Shown: positions 14,101-24,733 of the stretch, one piece after another
How positions within the stretch are numbered: the stretch's first letter is position 1
Layout of the letters: each line of letters opens with the position of its first letter
NCBI GenBank assembly: GCA_030704615.1
Contig: CM060731.1
Span: forward strand, 28,150,001 to 28,214,000
DNA length: 64,000 nucleotides
From: Takakia lepidozioides
Taxonomy: Eukaryota; Streptophyta; Takakiopsida; Takakiales; Takakiaceae
Reading direction: 5' to 3'
Program-made: the position numbers and the translations under genes
Notes under the pieces: model-generated
The model's database searches: none
Told to the model about the DNA's origin: nothing
Seen by the model: only the letters and a program-made list of their open reading frames with translations

Positions 14101-15040
14101 ACCTTCCAGCAATAAAATAAAATGAGATCTAAGTTGGTGAGCAATGGTGTGAACTTAGTCCTTGCCCACGATGTCTTCAGGATTACTGCTGGCCCCCCGG
14201 CAGATTCCCCAACTGTCTGCAATTCAAAGTGACTCGCAACCTCTTAAAATGTTGCAGAACTTTGACCTAACACACTTGGACCTAGTTACATGTTGCCCGG
14301 TGTTCTAGGATCTGTGGTTAACTGCCCCCTTGGCCTGTAGGCATCAGTCATAGTGTGGCAGAGCCACTGATGCCAGTTTGGATCATCGCCTCCTGTGCAT
14401 CTGCGGCTTTGTTTCTTTTGCCTGCTCAACCAACAAAGCATCCTTGTACAATGCCACAGCTTCATAGATACACTAAAGATATGGAGGATTCCAGAGGAGA
14501 GGGGCGGAGGGGGGAAAAAGAGACCCATAGGTATGGCTTTGCATGAATCCCAAGATGGTCACAGCTTTCAAAATTCTTCAGACAGCTCGCAACTCAGTAG
14601 AAGAGGGTGAAGTGACAGTCAAATAGGGCAACTAGCTCAAAAATGCATTGCACTGCATCAGGTATGCAACCATCATGCCCACAAAACAGATAGGGGTTTC
14701 ATTTTCTCCCAATGGCAAAGCTTAAGATTCAATGTAAGCACTTTGTTTGTGCTTATTAACCTACTGCCCAGTCTGAGATGGTCCGTGTCTCAGTTGTTTA
14801 TGCGGACAAGAAGCTTAGGAGAATTTTAATGCAGAACTTATGTGTATTCACGAGACCATGCTTGTCACAGTCTTGCGGCCATAAACTATGCCCAAAGGAG
14901 GAGATGAAGGGTTTAAGTGTGAAACCCCTACTTTGGCTGACAATACCCTGGTTAGTAAGAAGAGATCATGACATGAAGGGAAATTCTATTATGTCCCCAG
15001 GAGGTCTAGTGGGCCTATAGGACACACTCAGACAACTAGA
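5176..15040. other. Long stretch without a recognisable gene
   Basis: Nearly 10 kb of mixed-composition DNA. The open frames are short and contain no domain I recognise on either strand. Small structures seen are a 14-bp palindrome ATTGATGCATCAAT at 6314-6327, an A-rich microsatellite at 10633-10658, and a perfect 16-bp palindrome GGGACGGGCCCGTCCC at 11939-11954. The 5' region and promoter of the LRR gene must lie in the first few hundred bases. Confidence 0.5.
10633..10658. repeat. (AAAAAT)n microsatellite
   Basis: About four tandem AAAAAT units. No associated element ends were seen. Confidence 0.8.
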
Positions 15041-15097
15041 AAGAAATGATACTTCATAACATCCGCAGAAAGCTCAAAGATCTTACAGGACAAGAAA
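15041..15097 (-). mobile_element. LINE 3'-end fragment
   Basis: A short copy of the sequence that also ends the long LINE next door. On the minus strand it reads as a self-complementary AAGCTCTTTGAGCTT-like core, then TTTCCGCGGACGTTATAAAG, then an ATTTC-rich tail. It is a 5'-truncated copy of the same LINE family, here reduced to the 3' untranslated end. Confidence 0.6.
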
Positions 15098-15289
15098 GCA
15101 TGGAACAAAAAAGAATATACTCACACGACTTTGTTTGCCGTAGTCTTGTGGCCAGAGACCTGAACAAGAAAGAGAAATGAAATGAAATAAAATGGTGCTT
15201 TATAACGTCCACGGAAAGCTCATAGAGCTTATGGGACAAAATGGAAGAAAACATGAGAGAGGAACAAATCCAGAAACCAAGAATAACAA

Positions 15290-18266
15290 TTAATGTTCTA
15301 GCGATTGTCTAAGGGTGAAGGCCTCGTGCAGGTAGGCTGCCAAGCATTTTTTATCCTCATAGTGGAAGACATCATTGAGAGTTTGGGTTCCACTAAATAA
15401 ACAGTGGAATCTCCCACGGATCTCGTAGTATAGAGGGCAGTAGAAGAAGAAGTGTTCTTCAGTTTCAATTTCCTGGCTGCGCCCTATGCAAGCTGGACAT
15501 AGGCGGTCCTCCCGTTGCAGGTTTTCCCATCTGCCAGTCTCTATCTGTAGATTGTGGGGAACCCACCCTGAACCGCCCCAATGCCCTCAGGAGGGAAAGA
15601 GATAAGGATGCTGAAAGGTAATTTGGTCTCAAGATTCTATCATCGCAGAGCACCAAGAATGTCTCTCGATAGAAGTGGAGCTTTGTCGTGAGATTGGGTA
15701 GCTTCCAAGTTCTCTTGACATGTAATTCCATAAGCTCTTTCCTAATGAGTCTGTTGCGGTCATGTCTGGATGTGATGTCCACCTCATCTGGAATCATTGG
15801 TAATAGGAAATCAGTAGAAAGTCCGTTACGTTGAAATAAACTGTCCACTCGAGCATACCAGGAGTTCCTGAAACCTGCAGCTTTGAGCCTCATAGATGTT
15901 GTGAGGGCCCTTGCCACGAGCCCCTTGGGTGGAAGGGCCTGTAATCTATGGAGAAAAATTGTAAGCCGGAAGAGGGCCTCGGATTGCAATGGTACACATA
16001 CGAACTCTGCACCTAGGATCCTGAGATGGAGTTGTGCTCCTGGCGCCAAGCATTGCTTGGAGAAAAGATGACTGTAATGGTTCCAAATTCTTTTCCCACC
16101 AGGAGACAGCGACACCAGGTGCCCAGAACTCACAACCATAGATGGTAGCAGTGCTGACGACGGTGTCAAACAGCCACTTTTTGGTTGGGGGATGACGCAG
16201 ATGTATTTGCTTGCATTTGGCCTGAAGGCGGATGGAGGCCGCCTTACCTTTAGTCAATCTGTCCAAGGCAGTGGCTGCAAAGTGAAACTTGGGGGAGTGG
16301 ATAACCAGACCCAGGTACCGGTATGATTTCACAATCTCAATTTCCTGCTGGTTGAAGATGAATCTACGATCAGCTTGGCCATTGAAGACCATGATCTTGG
16401 TCTTGCTAAGATTGACTTGCATCCCATAGTCTTTGCAGAACTGTTCCAAAATTTTGAGATGGCGTTGCAGGAAGACCGGGGATTGTGCCAAAAGGGCAAC
16501 ATCATTAGCATAGAGGAGATCTGATTGTGTTGGTCCCCCATCCAATGGTACCCCAACCCCATGGTTTTTTGACGTGTAATTCTCCAAGGCGTCAATGTAG
16601 ATCCCGAACAGGGTAGGTGAAAGGGGGCAGCCCTGTTTGACTCCAATGTTGCTATGGACCTCGGCTGAGAATTCATCAGCGACGTTGACCATGCCAGTGA
16701 CAATCTCATACATAGAAGAGATGGCACAAATGATGTCTGGAGGGACTTCCACTCTATGGAGCCGTTGGAAGAGAAGGTCCCGAGGAACTGAATCAAAGGC
16801 TTTGTGAAAGTCCACGAAGCAAACATAGACCATTCTTTTGTCATAGCGTGCACTATCCACCATAACCTGAAGAGTGAAGATGTGGTCAATAGTGGATCTG
16901 TTGCGACGGAAACCAGCCTGTCCCTCAGCACGAATGCGAGAGGACTCAGCCCAATCATCCAGTTCCATGGCCACTACTGTCCCAAACAGCTTAGCAAGTA
17001 CCGAGGACACCATGATAGTACGATAGTTGGTCGGTGCGAGCCTGTCATCACTCTTGAAGAGTGGGTGGATGATGCTCTGTGTCCACTCTGTTGGAAAGCC
17101 CCGTTGCACTACCTCATTGAAGAGGTTAGCTATAGAAGGGGCTAAAGTAGGTGCAGCATGCTTGATGAATTCATTCTGAAGTCCTGAAATGTCCACTGCT
17201 CTGCCATTTTGCAGCTTCTTGATTGCCTTACTGACATTGGCCGTGGTAAAGAGAGAGAAGAGAAAGGGTTTAGAGGTTATAGGAGAGGGAGTTTGGGTTG
17301 GGGAATAGTACAAAGACTGTGCATACTCATGCCAGAAGTGAATGTCAGTGATTGGGGGGGGGATCTCTATGAGGTTTAAGGAAGGACCAAAAAGAACGAG
17401 GAGAAAATCTGATTTAAGCAAGGAAAGAAGATTGCAACTTGATGGTGTAGACTCTCTTTTTGGACCTAATGAGGGACTTATAGTGCTTAAGAACAAGATT
17501 AGTGGACTCTGGAGAAGAATTGGTATCAAGTAGTAAAGATTGGATGTGACGTCTAGCAGTCTTACATTCCTCATCATAAAATGGTGCATAATGACGAGTG
17601 GAGAAGGGTGAGGAGGTAGATGGAAGGGTGACGGGAAAGGATCGCAGGGCTGAGTCCCAAAGGGCTTCAGTGAGATGTGTAGCCTTGTCGTTAGGAGATG
17701 GTAGATGTAGAAAAAAAGGGAGGGTTGACGCTAGGTATGTTTCATATTCGGAGTAGAGAAAGGGGTATTAAAGTGGATACGTGGGTGTAAGGGAAGAGAA
17801 GCAGAGGGGGGGGGAGATGAAAGGAAATGCAAAGGAAAGGCCACGGTGATCAGAATCCGGGTACCTCGTGATGTAAAAGGAGCTTATTCTATCAGACTTG
17901 TTGGGGCTCCCCAAGAGATAGTCAACCACGTTCTGGCCCTTGTACGTGTGGCAAGTGAACTAGCTGGAGGATTTGAAATTGGTTGTTCCATTGTAGATGG
18001 CAAGCCCCTGAGTTTCACAAAACTTGAGTAGATGGTGACCGTAGCTTGTGATTTCACAAGAGGAATCTGCACTTTGCCTCTCCAATTCCGTATGCGAGCG
18101 TTGGATATATAGAGGATCCGTGTGGTCGAAGGTGGGGGCCTGTAGTGATCCTGTACAGGCTTTGAAATCTCCAACCAAAAAAATGTCCGTGTATGGGGTA
18201 CGGAGACGGGCCATATCGTCTTCCAATGGAACATAGGTAGAATCCCTTAGCAAAGAGCTGGAAACA
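15290..18266 (-). pseudogene. LINE ORF2, endonuclease C-half plus reverse transcriptase
   Basis: This is the 3' and larger part of a LINE ORF2. The frame from about 18266 to 17780 has endonuclease features: a G-D-F-K-A motif (G-D-F-N-A in the family) and, further on, S-D-H-R-G-L, the usual catalytic S-D-H. A 547-codon frame (17589-15946) holds the reverse transcriptase: G-Q-A-G-F-R-R-N-R-S-T, then V-D-F-H-K-A-F-D-S-V, then G-V-K-Q-G-C-P-L-S-P. The catalytic Y/F-A-D-D box reads Y-A-N-D, so one of the two catalytic aspartates is lost. After 15946 the homology continues in another frame (to 15465) and ends with a C-x2-C-x8-H-x4-C zinc-knuckle-like motif typical of LINE ORF2 tails, followed by a stop at 15290-15292. 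Frameshifts and the missing aspartate make it non-functional. Confidence 0.8.
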
Positions 18267-18277
18267 CACAGTCTTCC

Positions 18278-18811
18278 ATGGCTCGGGAGCTCCAAACTCA
18301 CAAGGCAGAGGCCTCCTCCTGGGCTAATATAGTTAAGGGGAGCACATCCAACAACAGTCCTCACTCCCTAGATGAGACAGTCTCAGCTACCTTGCGAGAG
18401 GAACAGCAACGGGCTTTCAAAGCCCTTAACATCAGGGTCACTGGGAAGCTAGGGAGCCTTGCAGAGGGGGACCCTCTGGACGCTGCAACCAACCTTATTC
18501 AGCAAAACCTTGCTCTACCACGGGGAGCAAGTGACATTGAAAGGGCTTGGCGTGCAGGATCTCTAGAGCACAAAGTCCTCTTCATTAGATTCAAGGACAA
18601 AGGTGCTCGGGATAGGGTCCTCAGGCAGAGGCCTCAATTGAGAGGTCAGGGTATGTACCTCAATGATGACTTGACCCCTTTGCAATACAACGTCATGCGG
18701 GCGCAACTCTTGCAGGTTAAGCAAACTCGAGCTCAGAGGCACTATGCCGTGTACCGAGAGGGGAGGGTAATTGTCCGGGAGCACAAGCGTCGCCCCTCTA
18801 GCTCTAAATAG
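18278..18811 (+). pseudogene. LINE ORF1 C-terminal half (inverted segment)
   Basis: An open frame of 177 codons on the plus strand. The pattern F-x-x-L-N-I-R-V-T-G, then about 50 residues later I-E-R-A-W-R-A-G, then V-L-F-I-R-F-K-D-K, then Y-L-N-D-D-L-T matches the RRM and C-terminal domains of L1-type ORF1 proteins, which bind the element's RNA. It lacks the coiled coil that normally precedes these domains. That coiled coil lies at 19210-19793 on the other strand. It is therefore part of the inverted block of the surrounding element rather than a gene of its own. Confidence 0.7.
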
Positions 18812-18825
18812 GGGTTGGGGCACCA

Positions 18826-19205
18826 TGAGACCAACCCTCGTTCATATCTACACATTGGCTTATGGAACTGTAATGGCTCGTTGTGGATCCACCCCCCAAG
18901 GGCTCCTAGATATTCTTTCCAAGTGTGATGTTCTTTTTCTTTTGGAAACACATGCGTACGAAGGAAATGACCCCCTTTTATTCTCGGTTATAGCGTTCAG
19001 TCAGTGACTCGTCCACGTACAGGTCTCAAAGGATCTGGAGGTGTGGCTTGTTATTTTGCCGACTGGCTTCTCCCATTTATCTCCTTCCCATACAAAGACC
19101 CACTGACAAGGTATATTTGGTGTCACATAAAAGGCTACAACATCCTGCTGGCGGGATGTTATTTTGCTTCGACTGCATCTCCGCACAGTAGCCTACATAT
19201 TCAAA
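18826..19205 (+). pseudogene. LINE ORF2 endonuclease N-terminal piece (inverted segment)
   Basis: Directly downstream of the ORF1 piece, fragments in several frames match the start of a LINE endonuclease. These are an H-I-G-L-W-N-C-N-G opening, then V-L-F-L-L-E-T-H (the catalytic E-T-H), then G-G-V-A-C-Y-F and G-C-Y-F-A-S-T-A-S-P-H-S. The matching continuation is found at 18266 on the minus strand, exactly where this piece stops. Several frameshifts are present. Confidence 0.65.
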
Positions 19206-19209
19206 CAGA

Positions 19210-19793
19210 TCCACCATGCAGGTGGATGCTTGCCGTGAGGGGATCTGGGAGGCTCTTCTCTGCGAAAGTCTTCACTTCGCCTTCAAGTTTTGAAAGATGC
19301 GTATGTGTGGATTTGTCATTGAGATGTTTCAACAGACCTTGAAGTTTGCTATTGCACTCCTGAAGAGAGGCCCGCAAAGCGTTGTCCCGAACTCACATGT
19401 TGTCTAGTGACTTCTCCAAGTCTGTGTCTCTGTCGGTCATGCGCTTCTACCAATCTTTGTCCAAGGAAGTCATGCGCTTCTCCCAGTCTTTGTTTAGGGA
19501 AGCCATCCGCGTCTCCCAGTCTTTTTCTAGGGAAGCCAACCGCTCCTCTGAGTCTTTGTCTCGGGCAGCGAACACTTGCTACAGAGTCTCCTCCGAGATG
19601 CATTTTGTTTGTAGATGGTGATTTGGTCCCGAAGCGTTTGAACATCAGCACTCCTTGTGGAATACTGACGCAAAAGAGAGGTCTGTCGAGAGACCGGGGT
19701 AGGAAGAAGAAGCAGAGGGGAATCAGGTCGGGGTGAGGGAGACGGGGAGTCTGCCTCCTTGCCAACCATCCTTTGGCGTTTGGAGGACATCAT
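19210..19793 (-). pseudogene. LINE ORF1 N-terminal coiled coil
   Basis: Starting from two adjacent ATGs, the frame gives a Ser/Pro-rich N-terminus. After a frame change it gives a strongly helical region built of 11-residue repeats (pattern R-x-A/T-S-L-x-K-D-W-E-K). At least three in-frame stops interrupt it. This is the trimerising coiled-coil part expected at the N-terminus of an L1-like ORF1 protein, and it completes the ORF1 C-terminal half found inverted at 18278-18811. Confidence 0.6.
19437..19568. repeat. 33-bp tandem repeat coding hendecads
   Basis: Four tandem 33-bp units with point differences. Read on the minus strand, each encodes one 11-residue coiled-coil unit of the LINE ORF1 protein. 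Confidence 0.8.
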
Positions 19794-19934
19794 GGTGTGT
19801 TGGAGGCGGCGCTAGTGCGCCAACGCGCGTGAGCGCAGTACCGACGCACGAGCGTCGACGTGCTGCCGCGCGCGCGCGAGAGAGAAAGGTGAAGAGAGTG
19901 GGGCTCAGAGAGTATAGCGGCAAACTTGAACTGA

Positions 19935-20230
19935 AAGAGGAAATGGTACTTTATAACGTCTGCGGAAAGCTCCAAGAGCTTATGAGACGAGAAAGAAACT
20001 TTTTAATGTCTGGTGAAGGCCACAAAAACCAGCTCGAAAACAAAAAAAACCCAAAACAGCACTCGAAGAGAGGGCGCCGCATGCAGGTAAGCTGCTAAGC
20101 ATTCCAGGTCCTCAGCTGAAGACCTCTGCCAGGACAAGCAACTCTACAAGAAAGACGCGTATCTGTATTCTCTGCCTCCTTCTTGGGTGTACATACTGGA
20201 CAAAGCCTAGCTGGCTTCTGGTGATGTGGA
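19935..20230 (-). mobile_element. LINE 3' fragment (ORF2 tail plus 3' UTR)
   Basis: A second member of the LINE family, in the same orientation. The segment 19935-19998 repeats the 3'-end sequence (GGAAAGCTC, AAGAGCTTATG). The segment 20060-20230 resembles the end of ORF2 of the long copy, including remains of its C-x2-C zinc-knuckle region. It abuts the 5' end of the long LINE. Confidence 0.6.
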
Positions 20231-21200
20231 GAAGTTGACCTTGCTGCCTGTGACAAACTTGGCAAAGGCTAAGCAGCATCGCTCAGATTGTAGGACAATG
20301 AAGTTAAGCCAGCTACACATCAGAGACATCAACCTGAAGAATTGGTTATTTGGCTGGGTCACACTCCTACTTCCACATATGGATGTGAGATCTGTGGATG
20401 TGGAATCACCAAGATTGAGGAGAAGAAACACAATGGATGCTACATGTGTCTTTCTGAAGAGAATTCTAGCTAAGAGCACCATGTCATTTGTAATAATGTA
20501 AGAAGGTGGCCACTTGATTTCATTAGAGGCAATCTTCATAATTATCATCCTTTCTTGGCTCAAATCACTACCGGCACATAGGTGTGGAATGATCAAAAAA
20601 TTAACTAAGGCTGGAACATTGACATGTTGATTCCAAAGAAGGGGAAAGTTCTTGTTATCCCTAGAGACAGGAGCAGGCTGATGGAGGATTGCAAAAAGAT
20701 AATTCTATAAGCCAGACAAATCCCCAATTCTGTGAAGACATTTCCGTAGTTGTCATAGGTAACCGCATCATCAATATAGAAGAAGTGGTGATTGTGTAGG
20801 TGATGCTTCATTGTCTTAAATACAAGAATGTGTCTTCTTCAACCTAGCAAGATTCCCCCGCCCGACAAGGCCTTAGTGGATTTTTGTGGTCATAGTGGGT
20901 AACGAGGTCACATTATCTGCGGAGAGGAGAAGACGCTGAGAGAGAGACTACTTGATTGCTGACCCTCTCTGGTTGGCATATCAACTCCATTACAATTGTT
21001 TTCATGAAGTTTGTTCTAGGCCTTCACCTCATGGAAAAAAAGATAGAAAGTGGCGGGAGGGGACTAACAAGGGCTGAGGACAGCGAACCTTCATAATTGA
21101 TGCTTGGAGATCTTCATCTACATTTCATGACTACTTACGTTGCAGCCTTCAACTGGCCCACCTTCACTGCTTGCCAATATGCAACTCGAGGGTGTGGGGA
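20231..21200. other. No recognisable gene
   Basis: Only short frames without domains lie between two LINE fragments. It may be older transposon debris, but I see no diagnostic end. Confidence 0.4.
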
Positions 21201-21345
21201 GAAATGAAATGATCCACATAAAGCTCAAAGAGCTTATGGGACAAGAGATAGCATGAAGCAACTCCACAAGCAGCCCAAAAACAACTATTGCTCAAGGGCT
21301 ATAGACAATAGAATCTCCCATCGATCTCATGGTAGAAACGACAAT
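21201..21345 (-). mobile_element. LINE 3' fragment
   Basis: A third fragment of the LINE family. The 3'-end sequence at 21201-21250 is followed by a piece resembling the ORF2 tail of the long copy (shared GAATCTCCCA...GATCTC pattern around 21310-21335). Confidence 0.55.
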
Positions 21346-21350
21346 GAAGA

Positions 21351-21420
21351 TAAATGAAATGAAAGAGTACTTTATAATGTCTGCGGAAACCTCAAAGAGC
21401 TTATCGGACAAGAGAAAGAC
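21351..21420 (-). mobile_element. LINE 3'-end fragment
   Basis: A fourth copy of the conserved LINE 3' end: ATTTC-type tail, TTATAATGTCTGCGGAAA, and the AAGCTCTTTGAG hairpin core. It lies directly beside the previous fragment in the same orientation. Confidence 0.6.
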
Positions 21421-21703
21421 GTACCAGAAAGAACAAGAAAGAGAGAGGGGCCCTCCACAAGCAGCCCAAAAGAAACTAGTGTCTCTACCAGTGGAGTAAT
21501 CCACATTGCAAGGCATATACAGATCTGCACATTGATGTCTAACAATACCTGCTAGGATGCTGCCGAAATGAGCATGTTGAAGGAGCTTACGGGAGTAACT
21601 GACCTCAAACAGCTTGTGCTAATATCTACCTGATCATCGTTGTAATTTGAAGCTCTGTAAAGAGGATTCTGAAAACTGTGTCTCTAGCAACGTTGAATCA
21701 GGG

Positions 21704-21813
21704 CTAATGTGGATGAATACCCACCCCCAAAAGGGGGCAGTAGCCGCAAGGCAAAGTGGCTCTTAGTTACGCCGGCTTCGGCCGGAGTCTTCTCTCTCTC
21801 TAATGTGGATGAA
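21704..21813. mobile_element. 82-bp hairpin-rich retroposon-like insert with 14-bp direct repeats
   Basis: A perfect 14-bp direct repeat, CTAATGTGGATGAA, stands at 21704-21717 and 21800-21813 and encloses 82 bp. The insert contains three consecutive perfect hairpins: CCCCC-AAAA-GGGGG, GCC-GCAA-GGC, and CCGGC-TTCG-GCCGG. Two of these loops are the ultra-stable GNRA and UUCG tetraloop types. It ends in a pyrimidine-rich CTTCTCTCTCT. The flanking repeats look like a target-site duplication made by LINE-type reverse transcription, and LINEs are present just upstream. I do not recognise the RNA; no tRNA-type A and B boxes were found. Confidence 0.6.
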
Positions 21814-22035
21814 GTTGATGTACAAACTGATGTACAAGTCTCAAGTTAATGTATTTTTTTTTTTTATTTTTTTTATGTACAAATCTGTCTTTGGGCCCTC
21901 ACAGTTCAAATTTCGAAGTTTGGGTCAATATCTCCCACACCGCGAGTCCGAAAATCATGAGACCAAGCTCGTGCACCCCTTCCAACGGCACCAAGCACCA
22001 GGGCTGGGGGGCTCCGCGGTTTGGGAGATCTCAAC

Positions 22036-22125
22036 GACGCTACAAAACAAAACAAAACAAACCGTCTCGCTTCATATGTTGATGAAGTAAGGTAGTTTGT
22101 TTGTTTGTTTTGTTTTGTAGCGTTG
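22036..22125. repeat. Foldback (inverted repeat), MITE-like
   Basis: The arms GCTACAAAACAAAACAAA and the reverse complement at 22100-22122 face each other across a ~35-bp loop. The left arm has 3 extra bases. An ACAAAA-rich foldback like this can be a small MITE or the remains of two opposed tails. A T-rich run lies nearby at 21849-21877. Confidence 0.6.
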
Positions 22126-23514
22126 AGGATCAATTCTTCATACATGGGCCTCGACATAGGAGATGCACTTGGATACATAGGGGATTACACTTGGACTTAG
22201 ATGACATTGGACACTTGGGCCAATGGCACAGGCTACCCTAGTATATAGTAAGCTACACTGCAAGGATTTGAAGATTGAAGAAATAACCCATGTGTAAGAG
22301 GGTCTAAAAAAAAAGACGGTAGGAGGCGACAGGTATTAAATGGAGGATGAACTGGGTTCAGGCACCAAATTGGGGGAGTACATGTGTCAAGTGTTTGGGG
22401 CCGCCGCCTTGAGAGGGTGTATGAAGGAGAAGAACACTCTCCTCCTTTGTCTCTTACTACTTAGTAAGTTAGTAGTTAGTACCTACTTTAGAAGTACCCA
22501 AAAAAAAGACGCAAACATGAACCATAGCTATATTAATTAATAAAATAGCTGAGCTTAATAACCCCCCCCACTCCATATCCACGTGTGGTCCTCATGTTTT
22601 CGATAAAGAGTTCTAAACAACTACTTTGTTTCTCACTTCATTTTGTCATCAAGTGGAGAAAAGGCGGGCTAGTTTATCATGCTATCAAAAACCGATTCAT
22701 ATCTGTCATCTAGCTAATTAACCACCTATCTCAACCGATCTTCCCATCGATTTGATGTGCAAGGTTGGATTAACTCAATTCGTGAGGTTGGATAATCAGT
22801 TCATCATGCATCATAAACAGTCGTGTTCTACAACTTTACAACCAATATGATACTCTTTCAGAGTCCAACAATTCATTTATATTATATAGAGGATTATGAA
22901 GCGCCTCCATTTCTCTATGGAGGATAACTGTTCGCAAGCAATTTTGGGATATAGGAGTGCATGCTTCTATGATAACCTTCTTGTGTCCAGAAGGGTAGAT
23001 CATTAAACTAACTTAGATGTCATGTATTTTTACAAACACTTAAATAGAGCAAGAACCCATTCAATGGATTGTATTCTTTCGGCTCCTCTCAGTTTTGTTT
23101 CATAGGCGCCCTTATTAAAAACATGTTTCTTGAGGACTTAGGTGCAGTAAACTATAAGGTGTTGTAGTTTCTGGTTTTAGAATAGAATGATGGTTGATCA
23201 AATTGGATATCATTGTGAGTAGTGATAAAGATTTGAAGAACTTAGTGCTTGATTATTTTTGGTGTTGATATCAGTGTGTTCTTGTATTGAAGACTTGCCT
23301 TACCATTATACTACATATAATGCAAGGTGATTATAGTTCTAGGAATTTCAGTCCAATAAAGTGAACGGATTGATGTTATACAAAACCAATGTTGAGTAAG
23401 ATAAACCTTCATCTTGGACTCATGGTTTAACAACATGATATTTGAACTATATAGAGATCAAAAAATCATGGGTTCTACATCAAAACTCAATTTAGAAAAT
23501 GTATTTTTTATTTA

Positions 23515-23561
<47 letters not shown>

Positions 23562-23960
23562 CAGTGGGACCTAAGGCTTCTTATAAAAAATATTGAAAGT
23601 CAGACATTAGTATCAAATCTCGTATACCTATTTATTCCCTCGGGTTAGTTCATTGTTGCAATATATTAGTATCCAACAGGAATAAGTGAATGAATAAATA
23701 GGTCGCTATTGGATTTAACTTACCATATTGAGACATGAAGCAGAAGCAGCATTGAGCTATGAAAGAGGTGGAGGTGGGCAGTTGTCTTGTTGGAATGTGT
23801 TGCTTAAAAGTATGCGCACAGCTTGCTCTACAGAATCTTCTTGCCGCTTGCTCTTTCTGCTGGCAATTGCCATTGAAAACTTTCAACAATTCTAACAATG
23901 ATTTACTGTCAAGAGCGAGAAAGGCGATTGGACATGAGTAAGAAAACAATGGCGGACAGA
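22126..23960. other. AT-rich stretch without genes
   Basis: No coding region or element end recognised. It contains the long AT microsatellite at 23516-23559. Confidence 0.5.
23516..23559. repeat. (AT)n microsatellite
   Basis: About 22 uninterrupted AT units. Confidence 0.95.
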
Positions 23961-23965
23961 GGAGT

Positions 23966-24175
23966 TTAGTCTTGAGGAGGAGGATTTGGTGCATTGTTTC
24001 TCTGTATGTGCTGAAGAACAGTGATGGTACGACGTAAGCGAATTGCGAGGTAGTTTTCCAAGATTCTATGAAAATAGTCCATCGTTATGTCCCCCTCAAA
24101 GTACATCTCTAACAGCCAGCTAGGGATTCTCAAAGTAGGCAATCTGCCCAGCTGTTCATGTTCCATGAATAGCAT
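23966..24175 (-). pseudogene. Unrecognised coding repeat, copy A
   Basis: The frame contains H-E-Q-L-G-R-L-P-T-L-R-I-P followed by L-L-x-x-Y and a helical segment ending in E-N-Y. The same protein pattern recurs at 25599-25722, so this was protein-coding and has been duplicated, probably inside a transposon. I do not know the family. No start or end is secure. Confidence 0.4.
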
Positions 24176-24733
24176 AGCGATTCCTTGCGCTTTGGTTTTT
24201 GAATGTAGTGAGAAAGGAGGTCATCTGGGAACGTAACACACCCATAGCCGAGAATGAGGAGGAATGGGATGATAGAGACAATGCAGCTACTATGCTCATT
24301 TGTTCAGTAGTAAGTAGAAAATACTACCACACGTTCATGATGCCTCCTATTGGCAACGACTACTACCCTACAAATAACCTATTGTCTGTAGTCTCCCGCC
24401 TAGTTACATGCATCTTTTATCAGCGTAGGATAGTATACTCCCGCTCCAATTGCTTCGAAGAGTAGATGCCCATTTGAATGCTTGAATGGACGACATCCTG
24501 CATTTGTTTGTTTTGCGAATGTGTACACACCTTGACGACATCTTAGAGTTGGGGGCTACACATATGGGATTGGAAAGAGATATGTCCGCATCGATAGTGG
24601 TAAGAGGACCCGGTCAGAAATGGTCGAGCCACCTCCTTGCCACCTTTGTCCGTGCATTCTCTATATCTGCACGAATCAATGCATGCTCTGGAGCATGGTT
24701 TGACCGTATTTGTATAGGGTCTGAAGTTGTTTC

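Larger units (their letters stand above)
15171..19930 (-). mobile_element. Decayed LINE (L1-like non-LTR retrotransposon) with inverted middle
   Basis: Read on the minus strand, the element runs as follows. A GC-rich 5' region (19800-19930) comes first, then the N-terminal coiled-coil half of ORF1 (19793-19210). Next is a segment of about 930 bp in the opposite orientation (18270-19205), carrying the rest of ORF1 and the start of the ORF2 endonuclease. Then come the rest of the endonuclease and the reverse transcriptase of ORF2 (18266-15290), and a 3' untranslated end with ATTTC-type repeats (15244-15171). The pieces fit in order if the central segment is flipped, so I read them as one insertion with a secondary internal inversion. 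Every coding part carries stops or frameshifts, so the element is inactive. I could not identify target-site duplications. Confidence 0.75.

Noticed and set aside
18278-18811. Independent host gene on the plus strand
   Set aside because: Its sequence is an L1-type ORF1 C-terminal half and belongs to the inverted block of the LINE.
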